The notes: generated from the letters alone by a model not told the origin. A stretch of DNA of 56,824 bases from Bacillus sp. J33 (GCF_000518885.1 NZ_JAEL01000024.1:211-57034), one strand, 5' to 3'. Counted from the stretch's first letter, positions 16,606-25,647 are shown. Numbers and translations are program-made.

Positions 16606-17583
16606 TTGAACCATCTTAAAGGGATTCACCACGTTACGGCCATTACAAGCAGTGCTGAGAAAAATTATGAGTTTTTTACCTATATACTGGGGATGCGATT
16701 AGTTAAAAAAACGGTAAACCAGGACGATATCCAAACCTATCATTTGTTTTTTGCGGATGATACAGGAAGTCCGGGCACAGATATGACTTTTTTTGATTTC
16801 CCTGGAATTCCAAAAGGTTCTCATGGAACAAACGAAATTTACAAAACATCATTCCGGGTGCCGACTGATAAGGCGCTTGATTACTGGGTTAAGCGCTTTG
16901 ACCGCCTGGAAGTCAAACATTCAGGTATAAAGGAGCAGTTTGGAAAAAAAACACTATCATTCGTTGATTTTGATGATCAGCAGTACCAACTCATCTCTGA
17001 TGAAAATAACAAGGGTGTAGCATCCGGTACACCATGGCAAAAAGGGCCAATCCCGCTTGAATTTGCGATTACCGGATTGGGGCCGCTATTCGTCCGGATT
17101 GCTCAGTTTGACTATTTTAAAGAAATGATGGAAAAAGTGCTTTTATTCGAAGAGATCGCACAAGAAGGAGATTTCCATTTGTTCGAAGCTGGTGAAGGCG
17201 GAAATGGTGCACAGGTAATTGTTGAGCATAATACCGTATTGCCGCAGGCGCGCCAGGGATATGGAACAGTCCATCATGCCGCATTCCGGGTGGAAGATAA
17301 ATCAGTTCTTGAAGAATGGGATCAGCATATGAGAAGTTTTGGTTTCCAGACTTCAGGATTTGTGGACAGGTTCTTTTTCGGCTCATTATATTCCAGGGTA
17401 GCTCCGCAAATATTATTTGAATTTGCTACAGACGGTCCAGGATTCATGGGGGATGAACCTTACGAAACACTAGGTGAAAAATTATCGCTCCCGCCATTCC
17501 TTGAATCAAAAAGGGAACAAATTGAAAGCTATGTCCGTCCCATTGATACAATCAGAAGCACTAAAGAGTTTATAAAAGAATAA
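16606..17583 (+). CDS. Glyoxalase-fold ring-cleaving dioxygenase (MhqA/MhqO family)
   Basis: This 325-residue protein has two vicinal-oxygen-chelate domains. Metal ligands are visible as His in GIHHVTAI near the start, His in YGTVHHAAFRV in the second domain, and Glu in ILFEFATDGPGFMGDEP, the family signature. Family members act on hydroquinone- or catechol-type electrophiles in the cytosol. Start is TTG with AAGGGAGG upstream. The MhqR-like operator ahead predicts induction by quinones. No mhqR gene lies in the window. Confidence 0.87.
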   Translation: MNHLKGIHHVTAITSSAEKNYEFFTYILGMRLVKKTVNQDDIQTYHLFFADDTGSPGTDMTFFDFPGIPKGSHGTNEIYKTSFRVPTDKALDYWVKRFDRLEVKHSGIKEQFGKKTLSFVDFDDQQYQLISDENNKGVASGTPWQKGPIPLEFAITGLGPLFVRIAQFDYFKEMMEKVLLFEEIAQEGDFHLFEAGEGGNGAQVIVEHNTVLPQARQGYGTVHHAAFRVEDKSVLEEWDQHMRSFGFQTSGFVDRFFFGSLYSRVAPQILFEFATDGPGFMGDEPYETLGEKLSLPPFLESKREQIESYVRPIDTIRSTKEFIKE

Positions 17584-17593
17584 TGTTAAAAAT

Positions 17594-17657
17594 AGGCAAT
17601 TTGGACTCCGCGTCGTTTTATTGATTTAACGCAGTGGAGGACAGTTGCCTTTTTTTA
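17594..17657 (+). terminator. Terminator after the dioxygenase gene
   Basis: AGGCAA..CTCC..GCGT pairs with ACGC..GGAG..TTGCCT in an interrupted stem followed by seven T. Confidence 0.75.
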
Positions 17658-17700
17658 GCGTATAATGGTGATAATATCTTGACAACAGGAGCAAAGGACA

Positions 17701-18960
17701 GTGGAGAAACATAAAAGCAAATACAGGTGGCTTGTATTTGGCGCAGTTTTATTTGCATATTTCTTAATTGTAAGCCAAAGGACGGCACCTGGCTTAATTA
17801 CAGACCAATTAATGAAGGAGTTTGGCGTGACAGCCGCAGCTATTGGGCTGCTGACAAGTATTCAATTTTTTGCCTATGCCAGTCTGCAAGTTCCAATTGG
17901 AATCTTGTCTGATCGCTTTGGACCGAATATTTTTCTGATTGCAGGCACCCTATTAAACGGAGCAGGCACTCTATTATATAGTTTTGCAGGCAATGAATAT
18001 ATCCTGTTTGCAGCCAGAATGCTTGTCGGAATCGGGGATGCCACCATTTGGATTAATGTGGTGATCATTTTAGGCCGCTGGTTCAAGGTGAATGAATTTG
18101 TTAGATTGCTTGGATTTGCTGGTATGTCTGGGAGCTTTGGTTTTTTGCTGGCAACCGTGCCATTTTCCATTTGGATTTCATTATGGGGCTGGCGTATCCC
18201 ATTTTTTGCAGTTGGAGTTATTCTTACGATTCTTGCTGTTTTGCTTTATTTCATTTTAATTTGGAAGCCAAGAAGAATGGGAATGGAAACAAGGAATTCT
18301 GCTGAAAAAAAGCAGCCGAGAGAAAAAACAGCTGAAATCCTAAAGAGAGTTTTTTCTGACCGTCAGGGATGGGCTACATTTTTCTGCCACTTTGGTGTTG
18401 TCGGCACTTATGTTGGCTTCATTGGATCATGGGCAGTTCCATATGGGATGGATATGTATGGGCTGACCCGTTCGGAATCAAGTCAGCTGGTGATGATCGG
18501 ATTGTTTGGCGCGATAATCGGTGCGCCGCTAATGAGCTCAATCTCGGGACGGCTTGGCGCTATTAAGCGTCCGTATCTTTTCGCCCATATCATCGTATTT
18601 ATGGGATGGGCCACTTTTCTTTTATTTCAAGGCAAGCCGCCGTATCCGCTGCTGATTGTACTTTTTCTAATCATGGGCTATGGAAACGGAGCCAGCACGC
18701 TTACATTTGCGGTTGTCCGTAAATCTTTTGATATTAAGGATGTGGGAGTTGTGTCAGGCTTTGCCAACACAGGCGGATTTTTAAGCGCGGTATTGCTGCC
18801 CTTTATGTTCGGAAAAGTTCTTGACAGTTTCCCTTCCGGATACCAATATGGTTTTATAATCCCCGTAATTTTTTCATTGATCGGGCTTTTTGGAGCAGCC
18901 TTGATAAAAGAACAGGAACATAAAGTGAAGCAAACAAGGGAAATGGCAGTTAAAGGGTAA
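17701..18960 (+). CDS. MFS transporter
   Basis: This 419-residue, twelve-helix carrier has the MFS motif GILSDRFGPN between helices 2 and 3 and a central cytosolic loop around residue 200. The GTG start has AGGAGCAAAGG upstream. It stands between the dioxygenase and an SRPBCC-domain gene, each with its own signals, so an operon is not evident. Substrate cannot be inferred. It resembles the NNP/ACS-like broad MFS group more than drug exporters. Confidence 0.8.
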   Translation: MEKHKSKYRWLVFGAVLFAYFLIVSQRTAPGLITDQLMKEFGVTAAAIGLLTSIQFFAYASLQVPIGILSDRFGPNIFLIAGTLLNGAGTLLYSFAGNEYILFAARMLVGIGDATIWINVVIILGRWFKVNEFVRLLGFAGMSGSFGFLLATVPFSIWISLWGWRIPFFAVGVILTILAVLLYFILIWKPRRMGMETRNSAEKKQPREKTAEILKRVFSDRQGWATFFCHFGVVGTYVGFIGSWAVPYGMDMYGLTRSESSQLVMIGLFGAIIGAPLMSSISGRLGAIKRPYLFAHIIVFMGWATFLLFQGKPPYPLLIVLFLIMGYGNGASTLTFAVVRKSFDIKDVGVVSGFANTGGFLSAVLLPFMFGKVLDSFPSGYQYGFIIPVIFSLIGLFGAALIKEQEHKVKQTREMAVKG

Positions 18961-19014
18961 ATATAAAAAGCTCTAAAATAATTTGGTAAAATTGATAGTA
19001 AAGGAGACATGGCA

Positions 19015-19497
19015 ATGATCGCTTCATTGGAAAAGGCTGAAAATGGCTATATAGCTCATTTTGCAAGAAAGTTGGATCATCCAAGAGAAGACGTTTGGGC
19101 AATGCTGACTGACAATAGCTGTTTGAAAAAATGGTTCCCTGAACTGCATGTTGAAGAGCTTAAAAAAGGCGGTAAGATCAAGTTTGATATGGGTGATGGC
19201 AGCTTTGAGGAGATGGAAATACTGGGTCTTGAACAGCTGGCGATCCTTGAATACACATGGGGTGACGATATTGTCCGTTTTGAACTTGAAGAGGAAAATA
19301 GCTCTACACAATTAAGATTGATTGAAAAAATTACCGAAATTACCGATCACACGCCAAGGGATCTTGCAGGCTGGCATGTTTGCCTTGATGTAATTTCCAG
19401 GCTGCTTGATGGTAAAAACACAGTCAGCCGTAAAGAAGAATGGGAAAAGTGGTACGAGGAATATAAAATTGCAGTTGATGCAGTAATGAAGCCCTGA
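19015..19497 (+). CDS. SRPBCC/AHSA1-like domain protein
   Basis: This protein of about 160 residues has the START-like Aha1 C-terminal-domain pattern: VWAMLTDNSCLKKWFPE early, then alternating beta strands and a long C-terminal helix. Such proteins form a hydrophobic cavity for ligands, and many Bacillus members are uncharacterised. I start at the second ATG (19015) because AAAGGAG is eight bases ahead of it and only two from the first ATG. Confidence 0.8.
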   Translation: MIASLEKAENGYIAHFARKLDHPREDVWAMLTDNSCLKKWFPELHVEELKKGGKIKFDMGDGSFEEMEILGLEQLAILEYTWGDDIVRFELEEENSSTQLRLIEKITEITDHTPRDLAGWHVCLDVISRLLDGKNTVSRKEEWEKWYEEYKIAVDAVMKP

Positions 19498-19510
19498 ATA
19501 GGGCTTTTTT
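19489..19510 (+). terminator. Terminator overlapping the SRPBCC gene stop
   Basis: AAGCCCT and AGGGCTT pair across the TGA stop and are followed by a T run. Confidence 0.85.
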
Positions 19511-19640
19511 ATTTTCATTTCATGTAAGTGTGAACTTTTATCTATCAAATCACTAAATGCTTAAATTGGCAAATAAATTTTTGATGTATCCAAATTTGTA
19601 TGATTCAACCCATTAAAATAAGAATTTTCAGAATAAACTG

Positions 19641-19695
19641 TTGAATATTTTTGCAGATTGTTTATACTGAAACTATAACATACCAACCGGTTAGT
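19641..19695 (+). promoter_or_regulatory. Promoter and operator of the acyl-CoA ligase gene
   Basis: TTGAAT (19641-19646) and TATACT (19663-19668) are 16 bases apart. Just after the start point lies ACCAACCGGTTAGT (19682-19695), a near-perfect palindrome. A related site lies before the thioesterase gene at 22322. The TetR protein encoded between them is the likely binder. Confidence 0.6.
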
Positions 19696-19871
19696 CAATA
19701 AGGGAGGGACAAACAATTGGATTTTTCACGAAAGGTGAATTTACATATGACATTGTAAAAATTCCTCTGAAGATAACATTTCGGGAAAAGGAAAGGGATC
19801 TGATTAGGACGAATTCACCAATGCATGCGGCTTATTGGGGCAGCTAAACGTGCGCTTAAGGAATAATGTAA

Positions 19872-19940
19872 GCGTGTACACAATCGGGCAATGTCCTGAT
19901 TGTAGATGGCGGCACACATGTAATGTTAGAAAAAGATTGA
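19872..19940 (+). pseudogene. Remnant of an SDR gene 3' end
   Basis: In the 5' leader of the acyl-CoA ligase gene one frame reads QSGNVLIVDGGTHVMLEKD followed by TGA. This is the typical C-terminal end of a short-chain dehydrogenase (usually GxxLxVDGGxxx). A stop codon lies just upstream in the same frame and no start is possible. It appears to be the tail of a deleted SDR gene, and hints at a past gene order. Confidence 0.5.
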
Positions 19941-19975
19941 GTGACAAGTTGATTGCAAATAATGGAGGGATTTTT

Positions 19976-21589
19976 ATGAGTGAGAAAAAAGCCTGGCTTG
20001 CCCACTATCCTGAATCTATAGCAGCTGAAGTGAACATTCCAAGTAAATCAATGCCTGAGATGCTGCAGGAAATTACAGCCATGTATCCGCAAAATAATGC
20101 CTTATCTTTTTATGGAAGGAAAATTACATACGGAGAGCTGCAGAAAGCAGTTTATGGATTTGCCGCATCTTTGCAGAAAAATGGGATTCAGAAGGGTGAC
20201 CGTGTTGCCATCATGCTGCCTAACTGCCCTCAATATGTAATTTCCTATTATGGCACCCTTGCTGCTGGTGCCATCGTAACCCAGGTGAATCCAATGCTGG
20301 TTGAGCGTGAAGTGGAACATATCATGAATGATTCTGGTGCTGAAACCCTTGTCGTCTTAGATGCCCTATATCCGCGTGTGAAAAGCGTTCAAAACAATAC
20401 GAAGCTGAAAAATATTGTAGTTGTCAGCCTTCAGCCATCTGAAGCCACATTTGTGCCAGACAAGAAATTTGATGCATTTTTGCTTGAAGGAAAAGGGCAG
20501 TACACACCTGTAAATATCGAGCCTGAACATGATATAGCAGTCCTCCAATACACAGGCGGAACAACAGGCCGATCCAAAGGCGCCATGCTAACTCACCGTA
20601 ATGTGCTGGCCAATTGTATCCAAACGTATGAATTTTTTAAAGAAAGAACGAAAATTGGCCGGGAAAAATATTTAACAGTCATTCCTTTATTCCATGTTTT
20701 CGGGATGACTGCCTGCATGAACTTTGCTATTTTTACTGCGAACGTATCGATCCTTTTGCCGCGCTTTGAGTTGGAAGAAGTGCTGAATACGATTAAAAAT
20801 GAACAGCCAACGGTGTTCCCGGGGGTTCCGACCATGTATGTAGCAATTACTAATCACCCGCGTGCAGAGGAATATGGCATTAGCAGCATTGAAACCTGCA
20901 ATAGCGGCAGCGCACCAATGCCTGTTGAGCTGCTGCATGATTTCGAGCGGAAAACAGGTGCTCAGATTCTTGAAGGCTACGGTTTATCCGAGGCTTCGCC
21001 TGTTACCCATTGCAACCCTCCTTTTTCAGAAAGAAAGCCTGGTAGTGTTGGCATTGGCTACCCTTCAACAGAATATAAGGTGGTCGATTTGGCGACTGGA
21101 ACAGAAGAAGTTCCAGTGGGCGAGCTTGGCGAGGTGATTATTAGAGGGCCGCAGATTATGAAAGGCTATTGGAATATGCCTGAAGAAACAGCCAGCACTT
21201 TAAGAAATGGATGGCTATTTACTGGTGATATTGCACGCATGGATGAAGATGGCTTTCTGTATATAGTCGATCGCAAAAAAGATCTTATCATCGCGAGCGG
21301 TTATAATATTTATCCCCGTGATATTGAAGAAGTGCTTTATGAGCATCCCGCTGTTCAGGAGGCAGTTGTGATTGGCGCGCCAGATGCTTACCGTGGAGAA
21401 ACGGTTAAGGCAGTCCTCGTTTTAAAAGCAGGCAAAACAGCTTCTGAGGAAGAAATTATTTCTTATTGCAAGCAAAACATGGCGGCCTATAAGGTGCCTT
21501 CCATAGTAGAATTCCGTGATGAGCTCCCAAAGACCAATGTTGGTAAAATCCTTCGGAGGGCATTGAGGGAAGAACTCCGGAAAAACTAG
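19976..21589 (+). CDS. Acyl-CoA ligase (AMP-forming, long-chain fatty acid type)
   Basis: This 537-residue adenylating enzyme should activate a fatty acid to acyl-CoA with ATP. Motifs are the P-loop YTGGTTGRSKGAMLTHRN, the A5 motif GYGLSEASP, the A7 motif TGDIARMDEDG, the A8 hinge DRKKDLIIASGYNIYP and the catalytic Lys in NVGKILRR near the end. The start is the ATG at 19976, with AATGGAGGG eight bases ahead. The open frame upstream covers the SDR remnant and is not coding. It leads a cluster with a TetR regulator, thioesterase, oxidoreductase and SDR. Confidence 0.9.
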   Translation: MSEKKAWLAHYPESIAAEVNIPSKSMPEMLQEITAMYPQNNALSFYGRKITYGELQKAVYGFAASLQKNGIQKGDRVAIMLPNCPQYVISYYGTLAAGAIVTQVNPMLVEREVEHIMNDSGAETLVVLDALYPRVKSVQNNTKLKNIVVVSLQPSEATFVPDKKFDAFLLEGKGQYTPVNIEPEHDIAVLQYTGGTTGRSKGAMLTHRNVLANCIQTYEFFKERTKIGREKYLTVIPLFHVFGMTACMNFAIFTANVSILLPRFELEEVLNTIKNEQPTVFPGVPTMYVAITNHPRAEEYGISSIETCNSGSAPMPVELLHDFERKTGAQILEGYGLSEASPVTHCNPPFSERKPGSVGIGYPSTEYKVVDLATGTEEVPVGELGEVIIRGPQIMKGYWNMPEETASTLRNGWLFTGDIARMDEDGFLYIVDRKKDLIIASGYNIYPRDIEEVLYEHPAVQEAVVIGAPDAYRGETVKAVLVLKAGKTASEEEIISYCKQNMAAYKVPSIVEFRDELPKTNVGKILRRALREELRKN

Positions 21590-21640
21590 GAAATATGATA
21601 TAATTCTGTCGATATTTTCTTACAGAAGCGGGGACTAACA

Positions 21641-22204
21641 TTGAAAGAAAAAATAACAGAAAAGAGCATCCAGCTATTTGATCAAAAAGGCTTTAGCGAG
21701 ACATCGATACAGGACATTGTCGACAGTATCGGTGTGACGAAGGGCACATTTTACTACTATTTTTCAAGCAAAGAAGAGCTCCTGATGGATATCCATCTTC
21801 GGTACATTGATGAGATGCTGTCGAACCAGGAGGAGATCCTAAAGGATGAATCGAAACCATGCAAAGACAAATTGTTTGAAATTTTCCATATGCTGATCAG
21901 CAATATTAAAACAGAGGGAGCCAGTGCCAAAGTGTTTTTCAGGGAGATGCGAAATCTCAGTGAAGAAAGACTTTCTGAAATCCTCCCTAAAAGGGAGCAA
22001 TTCAGGCTTAATGTTGAAAAACTTTTAGAAACAGGCAAACAGAACGGCGAGTTTAGGCCTGATTTAAAAACATCCATTGTCACGTTTGGCATTCTTGGTA
22101 TTGCCAACTGGAGCTATCAATGGTTCAACCCGGATGGAAGCATTTCTGACAGGGAAGTGGCTGAGATTTTCACGGAAATGATTTTAAAAGGGATTGAAAG
22201 GTAA
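21641..22204 (+). CDS. TetR-family regulator (KstR2/FadR-like)
   Basis: This 187-residue regulator has an N-terminal HTH (TSIQDIVDSIGVTKGTFYYYF) and a C-terminal domain ending ILGIANWSYQWFNPDG, the pattern of KstR2-like regulators that respond to acyl-CoA esters. It starts at TTG with a weak GGGGA site, 52 bases after the ligase gene. Palindromes before the ligase and thioesterase genes are its probable operators. Confidence 0.85.
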   Translation: MKEKITEKSIQLFDQKGFSETSIQDIVDSIGVTKGTFYYYFSSKEELLMDIHLRYIDEMLSNQEEILKDESKPCKDKLFEIFHMLISNIKTEGASAKVFFREMRNLSEERLSEILPKREQFRLNVEKLLETGKQNGEFRPDLKTSIVTFGILGIANWSYQWFNPDGSISDREVAEIFTEMILKGIER

Positions 22205-22235
22205 AAACCAAAAATAGTTTGCACGCATGGAGACG

Positions 22236-22315
22236 ATATCCGCGAAAATTTAAATATATCCGCTAATTCCTGATTTTATCCAAGTAAACAAAATTTTATC
22301 CGCCATTGGATTTGT
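22236..22315. repeat. Four tandem units of 20 bp
   Basis: Four units begin at 22236, 22256, 22276 and 22296, exactly 20 bases apart. Units 1, 2 and 4 carry WTATCCGC and unit 3 WTATCCAA, and each ends in an A/T-rich half. The array lies just before the operator of the thioesterase gene. Confidence 0.7.
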
Positions 22316-22321
22316 CAGCAT

Positions 22322-22335
22322 ACCAACTGTTCAGT
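22322..22335 (+). promoter_or_regulatory. Second copy of the acyl-CoA regulator operator
   Basis: ACCAACTGTTCAGT matches the site at 19682-19695 at 11 of 14 positions, including the flanking CAT upstream. It lies about 40 bases before the thioesterase start. Confidence 0.5.
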
Positions 22336-22372
22336 ATAAGAAAGAAGAAAAATAAATGAATGGGGTGCCAGC

Positions 22373-22774
22373 ATGAATGAAATGACTATAACCGTCCGCT
22401 TTTGCGAAACAGATGCACTCGGCCATGTAAACAATACCAGTTATTTTATTTACCTGGAGGAAGCCCGCGTTAAATATTTTGAAACGCTTGGCTACAGCAT
22501 GGACGTGAAAAAATGGCATTTCATTTTGGCTTCGACCAAGTGCGATTTTTTGAGCCAGGGATACTTTAACCAAATTCTTACCGTAAAAACCTGGGTTTCT
22601 CGCATTGGCAGGAAAAGCTTTCAGCTCGATCATGAAATCGTCTGTTCACAGACAAACAACTTGATTGCCAGGGGCAACGCCATTATAGTCTATTTCGATT
22701 TTCAGAAACAGGAAAGTGCTGACATTCCTGATTTGCTTAGAGAAGGGCTTGCACAGAATTTAATAGAATCATAG
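22373..22774 (+). CDS. Acyl-CoA thioesterase (4HBT hot-dog fold, YbgC/FadM type)
   Basis: This 133-residue protein has the hot-dog signature FCETDALGHVNNTSYFIYLEE (about residues 10-30) with the catalytic Asp of the 4-hydroxybenzoyl-CoA thioesterase class. It should hydrolyse acyl-CoA esters, fitting its place beside an acyl-CoA ligase. ATG start with GGGGTG ahead. The TetR-type operator upstream predicts joint control with the ligase gene. Confidence 0.85.
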   Translation: MNEMTITVRFCETDALGHVNNTSYFIYLEEARVKYFETLGYSMDVKKWHFILASTKCDFLSQGYFNQILTVKTWVSRIGRKSFQLDHEIVCSQTNNLIARGNAIIVYFDFQKQESADIPDLLREGLAQNLIES

Positions 22775-22970
22775 GCATATCTCCCTGCGGAAAGCAAGTG
22801 TCCCATGCTGAAATATGCGGGGAAAATTTATAAAACTAAAACATCATACTATGAGAAAAGAGCTTTTGGAAAAAGAATTCCAGAAACAGAAGGATCAGGG
22901 AGCTTCAATATGAACGAGGCGGGCTTTGCTGCAGCATTCAGAATATATTTCTAAATAAGGAGTGTCCAAA

Positions 22971-23948
22971 ATGAAAGCCATTCAATTTAAGGAATATGGA
23001 GGACCGGAAGTTCTGAACGTAATAGATTTAGAAAAACCGCAGCCAACAGGGCGTAAAGTGTTAATCGAAGTACATGCCGTTGGTGTGAACTATGCGGATA
23101 CAGCCAGAAGGGAAGGACAATATGTGGTACCAACACCTCTGCCCTTCATCCCAGGTGCCGAGGTGGCAGGTGTTGTCGTTGCGACAGGCAAAGAAGCAAG
23201 CATTCCGGTTGGAACAAGAGTTGTTACGCTGATAGAATCGGGCGGCTACTCTGAGTATGTGGCAGCAGATGAAAGGGGACTCATTCCTCTGCCGGAAGGG
23301 CTGGACTTTAAACTAGCCGCAGCGCTTCCGCTTCAAGGTTTAAGTGCTTACCATATTTTAAAAACAATGGGCCGGCTTGAAAAGGGAGAAAGTGTTCTTG
23401 TTCATGCAGCAGCAGGCGGCGTAGGAACCCTTGCTGTACAGCTAGCGAAATTATTCGGTGCCGGGAAGGTGATCGCTACTGCCAGCTCAGATGAGAAGCT
23501 TCAGCTTGCTAAAGAAATGGGAGCTGATGTACTTGTGAACTATACAAAAGAAGGCTGGGAAAATGAAGTCGTGGAGGCTACAGGTGGAAAGGGTGTAGAT
23601 GTTGCGCTGGAAATGGCTGGAGGGGAGATTTTTAATAAAACGTTAAATTGCCTTGCAGCTTTTGGCCGCCTAGTAATTTATGGTGTCGCAAGCGGGGAGC
23701 AGAGCCGGTTATATCCATCATCCTTAATGGCCCGCAACCAGTCGGTAATTGGCTTCTTCCTGCCGCAGATAATGAGAAAACCTGAACTGCTGCAGCCTAG
23801 CATGAAAGAATTAATGACCTATGTAGCCGAAGGAAAATTAAAGCTAACAATTGGCGAAGTCCATCCATTGGAAGATGCTGCAAAAGTCCATACACTTTTG
23901 CAGTCGCGAAAAACGAAGGGGAAACTGATTCTCGAACCTTCAAAATAA
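22971..23948 (+). CDS. NADPH:quinone oxidoreductase (zinc-independent MDR family)
   Basis: This 325-residue medium-chain dehydrogenase/reductase has the cofactor motif VHAAAGGVGTLAVQLAKLFGA and the quinone-reductase pattern AVGVNYADTARREG near the start. It lacks the zinc ligands of alcohol dehydrogenases. The start is the ATG at 22971 with AAGGAG eight bases upstream; a GTG three codons earlier overlaps that site. Electron acceptor could be a quinone or an enoyl-type substrate. Confidence 0.87.
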   Translation: MKAIQFKEYGGPEVLNVIDLEKPQPTGRKVLIEVHAVGVNYADTARREGQYVVPTPLPFIPGAEVAGVVVATGKEASIPVGTRVVTLIESGGYSEYVAADERGLIPLPEGLDFKLAAALPLQGLSAYHILKTMGRLEKGESVLVHAAAGGVGTLAVQLAKLFGAGKVIATASSDEKLQLAKEMGADVLVNYTKEGWENEVVEATGGKGVDVALEMAGGEIFNKTLNCLAAFGRLVIYGVASGEQSRLYPSSLMARNQSVIGFFLPQIMRKPELLQPSMKELMTYVAEGKLKLTIGEVHPLEDAAKVHTLLQSRKTKGKLILEPSK

Positions 23949-24068
23949 TTTGGAAGCCTGTCATTATGGCAGGCTCTTTTTTTCATGTAAAACCAACAGG
24001 AGAACCGCCCTTTCCTATAGAAATTATAGAATGTCATATTAATTAATGTTTGATTGAAGGTGATTCTA

Positions 24069-24842
24069 ATGGGACAGGAAGACATAAAGAAAAAGGTTAG
24101 AGATACATTTGGAAAAAATGCTGAAAAATATGTACAGAGCAAGATTCACGCAGATGCTGCTGAACTGAATCAGCTGGTGCAATGGCTTAATCCACAGGAG
24201 GATTGGGTGGTTTTGGATATAGCTACTGGCGGCGGACATGTGGCGAAAAGCCTATCCCCTTATGTCTCACATGTTTTTGCTGCCGATTTGACTAAAGATA
24301 TGCTAGCCAATACCGCACGCCACTTAGAAAGCTTTAAAAACATTTGGTATGTGGTTGCCGATGCTGAAGCTTTGCCGTTTCTTGATGGGTCCTTTCATGC
24401 TGTCGCGTGCCGGATTGCCCCTCATCATTTTCCGCACCCTGAAAAATTCATCCAGGAAGCGGGGAGAGTTTTAAAATCGGGCGGCCATTTTCTGCTCATT
24501 GATAATATTGCACCCGAAGGAGAGGAACTGGCTGAATTCATGAATACATTTGAAAAACTCCGTGATGACAGCCATAACAAATGTCTATCCATAAAAGAAT
24601 GGAGATCTTTATTTGCCCGTTCAGGGTTACAGGAAACGAACGCAAAAAGCAGAAAGAAAGCTTATGAATTTCCAACCTGGGTAAGGCGCACAACGGAAAA
24701 TGAGGAACAAATAAAATCAGTTAAAAATTTCATTTTACAAGCAGACCAGCCTGTCCGGGATTATTTTGAAGTCAAATTGAAAGATGGCAGTGTTCAATCT
24801 TTAAAAGTGGATGAATGGATGGCACTTTGCATAAAACAATAG
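24069..24842 (+). CDS. Class I SAM-dependent methyltransferase (UbiE-like)
   Basis: This 257-residue enzyme has SAM motif I VLDIATGGG (48-56), the acidic residue in FAADLTKDML, motif II-like VVADAEALPFLDGSFHAVAC and the post-motif RVLKSGGHFLLID. The start is the ATG at 24069 with AAGGTG upstream. It ends 12 bases before the SDR gene, so both share a transcript. The substrate is unknown; the class includes quinone and small-molecule methylases. Confidence 0.85.
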   Translation: MGQEDIKKKVRDTFGKNAEKYVQSKIHADAAELNQLVQWLNPQEDWVVLDIATGGGHVAKSLSPYVSHVFAADLTKDMLANTARHLESFKNIWYVVADAEALPFLDGSFHAVACRIAPHHFPHPEKFIQEAGRVLKSGGHFLLIDNIAPEGEELAEFMNTFEKLRDDSHNKCLSIKEWRSLFARSGLQETNAKSRKKAYEFPTWVRRTTENEEQIKSVKNFILQADQPVRDYFEVKLKDGSVQSLKVDEWMALCIKQ

Positions 24843-24854
24843 GAGGAAAGCAAA

Positions 24855-25640
24855 ATGGATCTTAAACTTCAAGGAAAAAAAGCCCTTGTAGCGGCATCGA
24901 GCCAAGGGCTTGGAAAAGCGGTTGCAGCTCAGCTTGCTAAAGAAGGTGCCCATGTAATGATTACAAGCCGGGATGAATTGAAGCTGCAGGCTGTTCAAGA
25001 GGAATTTCGTAAGCAATATGGTGTAGAAGTTAATTACTATCGGGCGGACATTACAAGACCTGAAGATATCAAACAATTAATGAAGCATACGAGTGAAACG
25101 CTCGGCGGAATTGATATTCTGGTCAATAATGCCGGTGGCCCTCCAGGCGGAACGTTCGAATCCTTTACAGATGAAGACTGGGAAAAAGCTTTTCAATTAA
25201 ATCTATTAAGTTATGTAAGGCTTATCCGGGAGGCGCTTCCTGAACTGAAGAAAAATGGCGGAAGAATTATTAATATTGCTTCCTCCAGCATTAAGCAGCC
25301 AATACCGGGGCTTCTGTTATCAAATACATTCCGATTAGGAATTGTCGGCATGACAAAGACCCTGTCACAGGAGCTTGCGCCATATAATATATTAATCAAT
25401 ACGGTAGCCCCGGGGCGTATTGCGACAGACAGAGTGGATTATTTGGATCAGCATCATGCGGACCTGCAGAACATCTCCAAGGAAGAAGTTGCTGAAAAAG
25501 CTAAAAGCATGATACCGCTTCGCAGATATGGAACCCCGGAAGAGTTTGCGAATGTAGTGACCTTCCTGGCTTCTGCTGCGAGCAGCTATGTAACCGGAAG
25601 CTCCATTTTGGTAGATGGCGGCATGGTAAAGGCTTTATAG
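24855..25640 (+). CDS. SDR-family protein lacking the YxxxK pair
   Basis: This 261-residue short-chain dehydrogenase has the cofactor motif AASSQGLGKAV, the NNAG motif at 91-94 and the C-terminal SSILVDGGM. The catalytic site is unusual: after IASSSIKQP the position of the active-site Tyr and Lys reads SNTFR, so Tyr becomes Ser156 and Lys becomes Arg160. A group of Bacillus 3-oxoacyl-reductase-like proteins shares this change as I recall it. The reaction is therefore uncertain. ATG start with AGGAGG ahead; co-transcribed with the methyltransferase. Confidence 0.85.
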   Translation: MDLKLQGKKALVAASSQGLGKAVAAQLAKEGAHVMITSRDELKLQAVQEEFRKQYGVEVNYYRADITRPEDIKQLMKHTSETLGGIDILVNNAGGPPGGTFESFTDEDWEKAFQLNLLSYVRLIREALPELKKNGGRIINIASSSIKQPIPGLLLSNTFRLGIVGMTKTLSQELAPYNILINTVAPGRIATDRVDYLDQHHADLQNISKEEVAEKAKSMIPLRRYGTPEEFANVVTFLASAASSYVTGSSILVDGGMVKAL

Positions 25641-25647
25641 ATTTTAC

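Noticed and set aside
19835..19975. N-terminal extension of the acyl-CoA ligase with a CPDC motif.
   Set aside because: The extension overlaps the SDR remnant in another frame and the real ribosome site precedes the ATG at 19976.
22805..22954. 49-codon frame between the thioesterase and quinone oxidoreductase genes (MLKYAGKIYK start).
   Set aside because: No convincing ribosome site, no recognised family, and composition like intergenic DNA.
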